64,000 nucleotides of DNA from Acididesulfobacillus acetoxydans (GTDB lineage: Bacteria; Bacillota; Desulfitobacteriia; Desulfitobacteriales; Desulfitobacteriaceae), in contig NZ_LR746496.1 in assembly GCF_902729405.1 (NCBI RefSeq), forward strand, positions 372,001-436,000. Direction: 5' to 3'. The notes under the pieces are model-generated. The model saw nothing but the letters and a program-made list of their open reading frames with translations. It searched no databases and was not told where the DNA came from. The position numbers were made by a program, and so were the translations under genes. Shown here in pieces: positions 1 through 7,192 of the stretch. Numbering within the stretch: the first letter of the stretch is position 1; each line of letters opens with the position of its first letter.

Positions 1-855
1 CGGGATGGGATGGCAATCCCCGGGTTCCACATGAACGTGCCGGATTTGCCCCCGGGCGGCGCGCACCGCCGTTTCCCCCCGGACCCGGCGCCCGTCGGCT
101 AAGTCCGCAACCAGGACGACCTGATCCAAGGTGGAAGGATAAACGTCGCCTCTGAGGGCAAAAACACTGCCCACCTGCTCGATTCCTTTCTGAAAATCTC
201 CGGCCATGTCCGTGAGCCCGGCCAGAAGCAGATTGCCCAGGCTGTGGCCCTTAAGAGTACCCGTTTCAAACCGGTAGGAAAAGAGTTTTTCCATGGTGTT
301 TTCCGTGTCGGCCAGCGCGACCAGGCAATTGCGCACATCCCCGGGAGGCAAAATTCCCATTTCGTGGCGCAGTTTACCGGAGCTGCCGCCGTCATCCGCC
401 ACCGTTACGATGGCGGTCAAATTATTGGTATATTCTTTCAAACCCCGCAACAAGGCGGACAGTCCCGTTCCTCCCCCGATAACCACGATCTTCGGCCCGC
501 GGCTGAGATGCTGCCTGGTGTAGATGACGTCCACAATCCTGCCTTCGTCAGAGGGTAAAAGGACAGAAATAATGGAATTGAGCATGCGTTTGAAACCTAC
601 AACAATAGCCACAATTCCCAGGGCACTGATTAGGACGCCTACGGGCACGGCCACCCGTTGGGTGCTGCCCGTCACTCGGTAGACTGCCTCCCTGAATTCC
701 AGCTCCAAGTAGCCCAGAGCAATGCCATCGTTCATGACGGCAAACCCTGTGGCAAAGAGAAAGATGCCCAAGGTCGCCAAAAGAAACCAGCGTTTTACTT
801 TCAGATTGGGATAGAGCCATTTGACAAAGCTTGGCAGTTTAATCCGCTTAGCCAT
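1..855 (-). CDS. yvcK: YvcK/CofD-like gluconeogenesis factor, membrane-anchored form (3' end outside window)
   Basis: The reading frame starts with ATG at 855 and is still open at the window edge, giving 285 codons. After about 100 residues comes the YvcK nucleotide-sugar-binding core, with KIVVIGGGTGLSALLRGLKE and VADDGGSSGKLR, followed by PGDVRNCLVAL. Known family role: YvcK binds UDP-sugars and is needed for growth on gluconeogenic carbon and for normal cell-wall synthesis. The N-terminal region holds two likely membrane helices (about residues 20-40 and 70-88), which the short Bacillus protein lacks, so this copy is probably membrane-bound. It lies 8 bases downstream of rapZ, the usual partner. 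The C-terminal part is not visible. Confidence 0.93.
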   Translation of the reverse strand, partial: MAKRIKLPSFVKWLYPNLKVKRWFLLATLGIFLFATGFAVMNDGIALGYLELEFREAVYRVTGSTQRVAVPVGVLISALGIVAIVVGFKRMLNSIISVLLPSDEGRIVDVIYTRQHLSRGPKIVVIGGGTGLSALLRGLKEYTNNLTAIVTVADDGGSSGKLRHEMGILPPGDVRNCLVALADTENTMEKLFSYRFETGTLKGHSLGNLLLAGLTDMAGDFQKGIEQVGSVFALRGDVYPSTLDQVVLVADLADGRRVRGETAVRAARGQIRHVHVEPGDCHPIP

Positions 856-863
856 CGCGTCTC

Positions 864-1754
864 TCAACCCTTTCGGTTACGTTCACAGTCCCGGTGCTTA
901 ACACTCACCGGGTACCCTTGTTCCTGTAAAAAGTCCCTAACCCGCTCGCCGATTGCCACTGAACGATGCTGGCCGCCGGTACAGCCGACGCCTATCACCA
1001 AGTGGGTCTTTCCTTCATTGAGGTAATGCGGCAGCATAAATTCCAGCAGAGCTAAATAACGCTGCATGAACTCCCGGGCAATCGGGTTGCCGAACACATA
1101 ATCCCGCACCAAGGGGTGCGATCCGGTCAAAGGGCGCAAGTCGCTGACATAATAGGGATTGGGCAGAAAGCGTACATCGATCAGCAGATCCGCGTCCAAC
1201 GGTACACCGTACTTGAACCCGAAAGTTATCACGGAAACGGTCATTTGGCCCGGGCCTTGCTTTTTGCCGAAAAGCTCGGCCACCTGTTTGCGCAGAGCCT
1301 GAGCGGAAAGGCTGCTCGTGTCGATAATCTTGTGGGCTTTACTCCGGAGTTCCTCGAGCTGCAGGCGTTCGGCTTGAATGCCGTCCAAAATCCTGCCTTG
1401 GGGAGACAAGGGATGCCGCCGCCGCGACTCCTTGTACCTCCGCACCAGCGCTTCGTCCGAGGCCTCCAGGAAAAGGATCTCGTAAGAAAACCCTTCCTGT
1501 TTCAAGTTTTGCAGGGCTTCGCTGAGAGAAGCGAAAAAGTCCCCGCCCCGCAGATCACAAACAATGGCGGCTTTCGATATTTTCCCCTGTGACTGGGCAC
1601 AAAGAGCGGCAAACTTAACAATGAACATGGGCGGCAAATTGTCCACACAGAAAAACCCTTGGTCTTCCAGGCTCTGCATCGCTTGGGTGCGTCCCGCCCC
1701 GGACAGGCCGGTGATCACGATGAGCTGCAGTTCCGCCTGTTCCAAAATCCTCAC
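864..1754 (-). CDS. rapZ: RapZ/YvcJ family RNase adapter, nucleotide-binding protein
   Basis: The 296-residue protein matches the RapZ family in length and in its N-terminal P-loop block followed by GFFCVDNLPP. The C-terminal half carries VGCTGGQHRSVAIGERV, the conserved RapZ C-terminal motif. In Proteobacteria RapZ guides RNase E to a small RNA controlling GlmS; in Bacillus YvcJ hydrolyses nucleotides and affects competence. The P-loop reads GLSGAGRT, with Arg where Walker A usually has Lys; this occurs in some RapZ lineages. The GTG start at 1754 overlaps the preceding stop by four bases (GTGA), so translation is probably coupled to the lipoprotein gene upstream. The open frame extends further upstream, but that part is out-of-frame lipoprotein sequence. 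Confidence 0.94.
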   Translation of the reverse strand: MRILEQAELQLIVITGLSGAGRTQAMQSLEDQGFFCVDNLPPMFIVKFAALCAQSQGKISKAAIVCDLRGGDFFASLSEALQNLKQEGFSYEILFLEASDEALVRRYKESRRRHPLSPQGRILDGIQAERLQLEELRSKAHKIIDTSSLSAQALRKQVAELFGKKQGPGQMTVSVITFGFKYGVPLDADLLIDVRFLPNPYYVSDLRPLTGSHPLVRDYVFGNPIAREFMQRYLALLEFMLPHYLNEGKTHLVIGVGCTGGQHRSVAIGERVRDFLQEQGYPVSVKHRDCERNRKG

Positions 1755-2959
1755 CCCCCCGCGTTTCCGACGGCCTTGACGGCCTCCGTCTGGGCCCTGT
1801 TCAAAGCATCCTGCGGACTCAGTGCTCCGGACGCGGCTTGAGCCCAAGCCGCATCCTCCGCCGGCAGCAGCTTCCGCTCCGGGGCATCCCCCGCCAGGGG
1901 CCAGATATCCTGTAAAGATTGACTGACCGGAGGGCCTATCCCCTGTCGGCCGGCCCCGCTGAGATAGTAAGCGCCGGAGGCGGGTAAAAGCTGCCCGGCC
2001 TGAGCAACCGCCGCTTCCACCTCGGGTTTGAGCAGGGCATCCTCCACGACCCGGACGGGTTGAACCATCGCCCCGGTCGTCTTTACCGCCGAATTGGCGA
2101 TGCCCAGCGTCGTTCCCGGCAAAACCCGGCCTTTTCCAGCGGACAAAGCGGTTAATGACAGTGCCTGCCAAGGAATTTTCAAGGCGGTCAGAGACGGGGC
2201 CTGCCCTGCCCAGCCCAGCAGATATGGAACCTGTTTATCGGCAAAGAGAGTCAGGGCATTCGGATCCACCCGCAACTGGCCCGCACCCCGCCAAGCCAGC
2301 AGTTGCTGCAAAAAGGCCAGGTCTGCAGCCGAGTTGAGTTGGGGCGCATTATGGGTCCACACCCCTCCTCCCTGCGCAGTCCACCAGGGCGCCAGACTTT
2401 CCGTGTCGAGTATCGTCGCGGCTAACCCGCCTTTGGCAAAGAGATCCGTCAGACTCGCCGGAGCGGCGGCGCTGTCCGTACGATAGAAGAGCAGGGGCAC
2501 ATCCGTCAGCCAAGGCTGCGCGTAGAGCCGGTTGTAAAAACGAAACTGCGCCAACTCCGCCGGATAAGCATCGGAAAGATACTGTACAACGGGCGTCAGT
2601 TCCCCTTTCGCGTAAAGCTGCCACAGAATCTCACGCGGCGCCAGAAACACTTCCGGACCTTCCCCGCCCGCCTCCGCTTCGAAAGACATCGTAACGAAAC
2701 TTTGTTCCGGAACGTATTTCAGTTTAATGATGATGGCCGGATTCTCTTGCATGATCCTTTGCACCTGACTTTTGAGCGCGGCTTTTTCCGCCCCGCGCAG
2801 GGTGTGCCAGACTGTCACGACGGCGGGGGCCTCCCCGCCGGGCTGTCCCCGTTGGGGGGCCCGAAAGCAGCCTGTCGCCAGGACGAGGGTCAGGCTGAAG
2901 ATTATAAGTAAACGCGCACTCCACCCAATGGCCCGGCGCCGATGATTCTGTTTTGTCAA
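1751..2959 (-). CDS. Family 1 extracellular solute-binding lipoprotein, no transporter partner
   Basis: The 402-residue protein begins with a basic N-terminus, a hydrophobic stretch and the lipobox LATGC, so it is probably lipid-anchored outside the membrane. The mature part has features of ABC sugar-type binding proteins: VVTVWHTLRGAEKAALKSQV, EVFLAPREI, and the late segment SGAYYLSG. The TTG start has an AAGGAG ribosome site 7 bases upstream. No permease or ATPase gene lies nearby. Instead the gene overlaps rapZ and leads the rapZ-yvcK operon. The ligand cannot be told from sequence; a sensory or envelope role linked to rapZ/yvcK is only inference. Confidence 0.85.
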   Translation of the reverse strand: MTKQNHRRRAIGWSARLLIIFSLTLVLATGCFRAPQRGQPGGEAPAVVTVWHTLRGAEKAALKSQVQRIMQENPAIIIKLKYVPEQSFVTMSFEAEAGGEGPEVFLAPREILWQLYAKGELTPVVQYLSDAYPAELAQFRFYNRLYAQPWLTDVPLLFYRTDSAAAPASLTDLFAKGGLAATILDTESLAPWWTAQGGGVWTHNAPQLNSAADLAFLQQLLAWRGAGQLRVDPNALTLFADKQVPYLLGWAGQAPSLTALKIPWQALSLTALSAGKGRVLPGTTLGIANSAVKTTGAMVQPVRVVEDALLKPEVEAAVAQAGQLLPASGAYYLSGAGRQGIGPPVSQSLQDIWPLAGDAPERKLLPAEDAAWAQAASGALSPQDALNRAQTEAVKAVGNAGG

Positions 2960-3142
2960 CTCGGCTCTCCTTCCTAAATACTCCTCGGGGACTCCGCGGG
3001 ATTTTTGGGTGCCCTGGGGTAAGGCCTTGTCACTGTCTTAATCGGCACATCAGCCGGGCAGATCCGCGCTCTCTGTGCTGCCAAAGAGGGCTTAAAGCGG
3101 TTCCCGCCGCTGTTACCCAGCGTACCACGCTGACATTCCGCG

Positions 3143-5080
3143 CTAAGTCACCCTGTAGACGGCGGTCTTTTTTCCTTCGCCATAGAAAAACAGATACCAT
3201 ATTTCCCCGCTCCCCGCCGCCGGCCCCGCTTCTTCCGGAGCAAGCCTCCTCTCGGGAACCCGGCTCAGCCTGCCCCACACGTCGTCCGTGAAGCGGGCCA
3301 GCGCGGCGGCCCGCGACCGCTGCCGGCGATCCATCCCGGCCATTTCGGGTATTTTGGCCAGCCATCCCGGATCGGAAAAAACCTTGTTCAGGCTGGGCGC
3401 CTCACCGCCCGCCGGGTTTCTCGGGCGTCCCCCTCCCTCCCGCGCTCGCTCTTCCGGACCGGGCGGCGTGGGGTATCCCTTGGGCACTTGCAAAAAGTCC
3501 GGCAGAGTTCCCGGTCGCTCCCAGAGGTAAAAATCCAAGCGCAGGGCGTCGCGCCAATTTTCCGCCTCCCTTGCGGCAAAACGGGCCAGCGAAAACTCAA
3601 TAAACCGCCAGAGCGCGGCGAAAAGGGCTTTCCCGTGCAGCTCCCTGTCAAACCACCCTTGGGCCTGCCAAAACTCGGCCATCCTCAGGTAAAAGTCGAA
3701 CGGTGAAGAAAAACTTCGCTCCAATTCAGCCTGGCGCAAACTGTAGATAAACTTGCCTGAATTATAATATGGGTTAAGAAGCTTCTCCATGCGCCCAAGC
3801 CACAAAAGCCGGTCATGGCTGAGGGACGCGGTCTGCAAGATGGTGTAGGGAGAATCGGGTGAGTAAACCAAACCCAGTTGTGCACTCCGCTGCCGCAGGC
3901 CGGAACCTTTGAGGAGTTTCAAAAAACCGAGTTGCAGCATGGCAGGCGCCAAGGCATAGACCTCGTTAAACGATTGACCGAACCGGTCCCAGTCCTCACC
4001 CGGCAAACCCGCGATTAGGTCCAGGTGAACCGGGATCCCCGCCTCCTGAATCTGCCGGACACGCCCGCGCCAATTTCGGAAGTTCTGTACCCTGCGAATC
4101 AGCTCCAAAGTGGGTCCATGGGTGGATTGAACGCCTATCTCAAGTTGCAGAAGCCCGGCCGGGTAAGCCGACAAGTACTCCACCCACTCTTGATCCAAAA
4201 GCTCTCCGGCCATCTCACAGTGAACCCGGAAGCCCGGCGGCCCGCCGGCCAAGGCCGCTTCCTCACGCACGATCTCAAGGATATGCATGGCATGTTTCTT
4301 ACGCGCGTTGAAAGTTCGATCGACAAATTTGACAGTCTTGGCTCCCGCCGCCAACAAATGGCGCAGGATCCCGCGAAAGCGCTCGGGGGATAAATAGCGG
4401 ACCCCCCGCGTCACTGAGGATAAGCAGTAAGCACAGGCAAAAGGACAGCCGCGGCTCGTCTCCACATAGACCAAACGCCCCGCCAGCGATTCCTCTGTCG
4501 CGTACGGATCCGGCAAGAGGTCAAGATTCTCAAGCTGCGGGCGGCCGGGGTTAATGACGATTTGACCCTGTCTCCGCCAGGCAATCCCGGCGACCCGCTC
4601 CAGACTTCCGCCGGCTCGCTCCGGGCTTGTCCCGGCTTGCTCGCTTCCCCCGATTTCCTCCGGTCCTCTGCCGGGGTTCCCTTTTTCCCCTTCAGAAGCC
4701 CACACTCTGAGAAGCTCGGGAAACGTCCGTTCTCCCTCACCTATCACCACCACATCAATCTCCGGCTGCCCGGCCAGCAGTGCCTCCGTTTCATAGCTGA
4801 CTTCCGGCCCCCCCAAAACAAATCGAACCCGGGGACAGACCGGCCGCAGCTGCCGGATCAGAGCCAATGTCTGGGTAATGTTCCAAATATAACAGGAGAA
4901 GCCAACGACTTCGGCCTTGGCTTCATAGATCCGGGCGGCTATATGGCTGAGAGGCTGGTTTATAGTAAACTCCTTTAAAAAAACATCGGGAAATTCTGAT
5001 TTAATCTCCTCCCGCAAATAGCGCAGCGCCAAGTTCGTATGCACATATTTCGCGTTAAGCGAGACCAGCAAGATGCGCAA
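3143..5080 (-). CDS. B12-binding domain radical SAM protein, DUF4080 type
   Basis: The 645-residue protein has an N-terminal cobalamin-binding-like Rossmann region (about residues 1-170, LRILLVSLNAKYVHTNLALR, VGFSCYIWNI, VLGGPEVSYE, VIGEGERTF). A radical SAM core follows with CPFACAYC, the CxxxCxxC motif that ligates a 4Fe-4S cluster. The C-terminal part resembles the DUF4080 extension. A low-complexity Gly/Glu-rich insert sits between the two main domains (about residues 180-215). The TTG start at 5080 was chosen because GGGGAG lies 8 bases upstream; the frame is open further upstream but without a ribosome site. The family is a probable methyltransferase or rearrangement enzyme of unknown substrate. 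It appears monocistronic with its own promoter. Confidence 0.88.
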   Translation of the reverse strand: MRILLVSLNAKYVHTNLALRYLREEIKSEFPDVFLKEFTINQPLSHIAARIYEAKAEVVGFSCYIWNITQTLALIRQLRPVCPRVRFVLGGPEVSYETEALLAGQPEIDVVVIGEGERTFPELLRVWASEGEKGNPGRGPEEIGGSEQAGTSPERAGGSLERVAGIAWRRQGQIVINPGRPQLENLDLLPDPYATEESLAGRLVYVETSRGCPFACAYCLSSVTRGVRYLSPERFRGILRHLLAAGAKTVKFVDRTFNARKKHAMHILEIVREEAALAGGPPGFRVHCEMAGELLDQEWVEYLSAYPAGLLQLEIGVQSTHGPTLELIRRVQNFRNWRGRVRQIQEAGIPVHLDLIAGLPGEDWDRFGQSFNEVYALAPAMLQLGFLKLLKGSGLRQRSAQLGLVYSPDSPYTILQTASLSHDRLLWLGRMEKLLNPYYNSGKFIYSLRQAELERSFSSPFDFYLRMAEFWQAQGWFDRELHGKALFAALWRFIEFSLARFAAREAENWRDALRLDFYLWERPGTLPDFLQVPKGYPTPPGPEERAREGGGRPRNPAGGEAPSLNKVFSDPGWLAKIPEMAGMDRRQRSRAAALARFTDDVWGRLSRVPERRLAPEEAGPAAGSGEIWYLFFYGEGKKTAVYRVT

Positions 5081-5126
5081 GCAGACAACTCCCCGTATAA
5101 TTAGTTTGGTTCCCCGTTCCTCTTCA

Positions 5127-5155
5127 GTATAGCCTTTTGCCGGCCTTATTGCAAT
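5127..5155 (-). promoter_or_regulatory. Sigma-A promoter for the radical SAM gene
   Basis: On the minus strand, TTGCAA (5155-5150) and TATACT (5132-5127) are separated by 17 bases, a good match to vegetative promoter elements. It lies between the end of the FMN dehydrogenase gene and the radical SAM start, about 47 bases upstream of the chosen TTG start. Confidence 0.55.
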
Positions 5156-5171
5156 TCTTGTGCCAGGTTTC

Positions 5172-6218
5172 TCAGCCCAACTGTACCGCGGCGGGGACGC
5201 CGGCGGCGACATCCGCCTTGATGCCGGACAAGCCGGCACAGCCGGTCATGAGCATCGCCTCTTTGAGCTCCTTGCCCAAGGTCTTCAGCACCAAGGTGAC
5301 CCCTTCTTCTCCGGCCCCGGCGGCCCCAATCAGAAGAGGCCGGCCGATCAAAACCGCGTCCGCGCCTAAAGCCAGCATTTTCAGGACATCGAGTCCGCTG
5401 CGCACCCCACCGTCCGCCAGGACAATCATGTGGTCGCGCACCTTGGCCGAGATTTTCGTGAGGACCTCCGCACTGCCCGGCGTGTGATCCAGCACCCGGC
5501 CCCCGTGATTTGACACGACTATGGCCGCCGCCCCGGCTTCGGCCGCGATCTCCGCTTCGTCAACGGTCATAATTCCCTTAACGATAAAAGGAAGCGCACT
5601 GTGCGCGATAATCTCCCGCAATTCCCCGGGAGTTTTGGGACTTACCGGCTGACCGGCCCGAGCCATGGGAATAATCCCGGCCGCATCGATATCCATACCC
5701 ACGGCCGCCGCACCCGCCTCTTGCGCCAGGTCTATGTACCTGTAAACCTCTTCATTCGCCCGCGGTTTAATGATCGGGATTCCCAGCCCGCCTCTGTGCC
5801 CGATTTCCGCTAACCCCGAACGGTACATGACCGGATCGGGGCCGTCCCCGGTCATCGCCAATGTTCCCGCCGCCAGGGCGCCCTTCACCACGGCCCCGGC
5901 CCATTCCTCTTCCGTCAAAGCCCCCCCGGCGTTGAAAGCCATTCCGGTCATGGGAGCCGCCAGGATGGGGCAGGAAAGTTCCCGTCCGAATAAATTCAGA
6001 CGGGTATCAACAGAATCAATCCTGATCCCGTGCAAGGTGCGCAGGTTGACGTGAACCGCCGCCAAAGCTTCCACATTATGCCTGAAGGCGGCGCCCGTAC
6101 CGATTCCGCCCATGCCGGGCATTTCGCCGGCACAGGCCCGGCCGTTGCATTCGGGGCAGACCCGGCAACAACCTTTCAGTTTCTCACGCGCCCTTTGGCG
6201 CAGTTCTTTCAAATCCAC
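5172..6218 (-). CDS. FMN-dependent alpha-hydroxy-acid dehydrogenase family protein
   Basis: The 348-residue protein has the TIM-barrel FMN-dehydrogenase signature: CPILAAPMTGMAFNAGGALT near the N-terminus, FIVKGIMTVDEAEIAAEAGA for the flavin-contacting Lys strand, the active-site-like VVSNHGGRVLDHTPGS with the His-Gly-Gly-Arg motif, and VLADGGVRSGLDVLKMLALG for phosphate binding. Such enzymes oxidise 2-hydroxy acids such as lactate or glycolate; the clostridial branch is poorly characterised. A cysteine cluster CCRVCPECNGRAC near residues 17-29 is not part of the classical fold and could bind a metal or iron-sulfur cluster. The GTG start has GGGGGAG 6 bases upstream. The gene overlaps the HAD phosphatase gene by 10 bases, so the two are probably co-translated. 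Confidence 0.87.
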   Translation of the reverse strand: MDLKELRQRAREKLKGCCRVCPECNGRACAGEMPGMGGIGTGAAFRHNVEALAAVHVNLRTLHGIRIDSVDTRLNLFGRELSCPILAAPMTGMAFNAGGALTEEEWAGAVVKGALAAGTLAMTGDGPDPVMYRSGLAEIGHRGGLGIPIIKPRANEEVYRYIDLAQEAGAAAVGMDIDAAGIIPMARAGQPVSPKTPGELREIIAHSALPFIVKGIMTVDEAEIAAEAGAAAIVVSNHGGRVLDHTPGSAEVLTKISAKVRDHMIVLADGGVRSGLDVLKMLALGADAVLIGRPLLIGAAGAGEEGVTLVLKTLGKELKEAMLMTGCAGLSGIKADVAAGVPAAVQLG

Positions 6219-7030
6219 GTCTTGCTCCCCCTCAGCGCGTATTTTTCTATGGCCGCGGCCACTCCGTCCTCCTCGTTGCTCAAAGTGACGGCATCCGCCG
6301 CTTCCCTGATTTCCGGGCGGGCATTCCCCACGGCTACACCCAGGCCGGCGTAGCGCAGCATTTCCAGGTCATTGAAGCTGTCGCCTATGGCCATCACTTC
6401 CTCTTGCCGGATGCCGTAACATTGGGCCAGCGCGGCTAAAGCCGCTCCTTTGTTGACCGACGCGTCGGTCATTTCCAGGAAGAACGGTTTGGACTTCGTC
6501 AGATGAACCTTCTCACCGTAGCGTGCCTGAAACTCCGGGGTTAATCGATCCAGCCGTGCTTCTTCCCCCATGATCAGGATCTTCTCCACGCTCGCGCCCG
6601 GGTCGTCCAGGAGTTCCAACAGATCCGCCGCTTCAATCTCCACTTGTGAGATCCGTTCGTAAGCGCGCGACCAGGCGTTTTTTTCCTGAACCAGTATTTT
6701 TCCCCGGCAATAAATCTGCACATGCATGTGCAGCTCTAAAACATCCGCCACCAGCTTCCGCGCCAAGGCGGCGGCGAGCGCCCGCCTGAAAAGCACTTCC
6801 CCGCTCAGGGCCTGCTGAATTAAGGCCCCATGAAAAGTGATGACCGGGACGTCGATTTCCAGCTGTTCCGCATAGCGGCGCATCGCCGCCGGGGTTCGGC
6901 CGGTGGCAATGGTGGTGATGATCCCCTGAGCCCGCGCCCGGCGAATCGTTGCCACTGTCCCTGCCGAAATGGTCAGGTCGTCGCGCAAAAGCGTGTCATC
7001 CAAGTCCAGCGCAATCAGCCGTATCGCCAA
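6209..7030 (-). CDS. Cof-type HAD-IIB family phosphatase
   Basis: The 273-residue protein contains the HAD motifs in order: LIALDLDDTLL (nucleophile Asp), TIATGRTPAAM (motif II), the conserved Lys region in the cap/core junction, and AIGDSFNDLEMLRYAGLGVA (motif IV with acidic residues for Mg2+). The cap region between motifs II and III is the C2B type typical of Cof-like enzymes. These dephosphorylate sugar phosphates, flavin or pyridoxal precursors with broad specificity, so the substrate is unknown. The TTG start has an AGGGG ribosome site about 9 bases upstream. Transcribed with the FMN dehydrogenase downstream. Confidence 0.92.
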   Translation of the reverse strand: MAIRLIALDLDDTLLRDDLTISAGTVATIRRARAQGIITTIATGRTPAAMRRYAEQLEIDVPVITFHGALIQQALSGEVLFRRALAAALARKLVADVLELHMHVQIYCRGKILVQEKNAWSRAYERISQVEIEAADLLELLDDPGASVEKILIMGEEARLDRLTPEFQARYGEKVHLTKSKPFFLEMTDASVNKGAALAALAQCYGIRQEEVMAIGDSFNDLEMLRYAGLGVAVGNARPEIREAADAVTLSNEEDGVAAAIEKYALRGSKTWI

Positions 7031-7192
7031 GTTTCCACACCCCTTTTACCGTTAGTCTTTCTCGTCCGCACCGCTTCCCGCCGCCCGCGCCCGGCCGGGT
7101 TTCACTCCCGGCGCCCTCCGGCCCAATGGGGTGTAACAATAATAATAGTTACTGCCGGATCATCCCTGTGGCAGTTCGCCCCCCATACTCCC

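Noticed and set aside
864-2171. 435-residue extended RapZ frame
   Set aside because: The first 139 residues are out-of-frame lipoprotein sequence; the true GTG start at 1754 fits family length.
7136-7155. Near-palindrome GTAAC...GTTAC between uvrA and the HAD gene
   Set aside because: Only 5-base arms around an AT-rich centre; no promoter context and likely chance.
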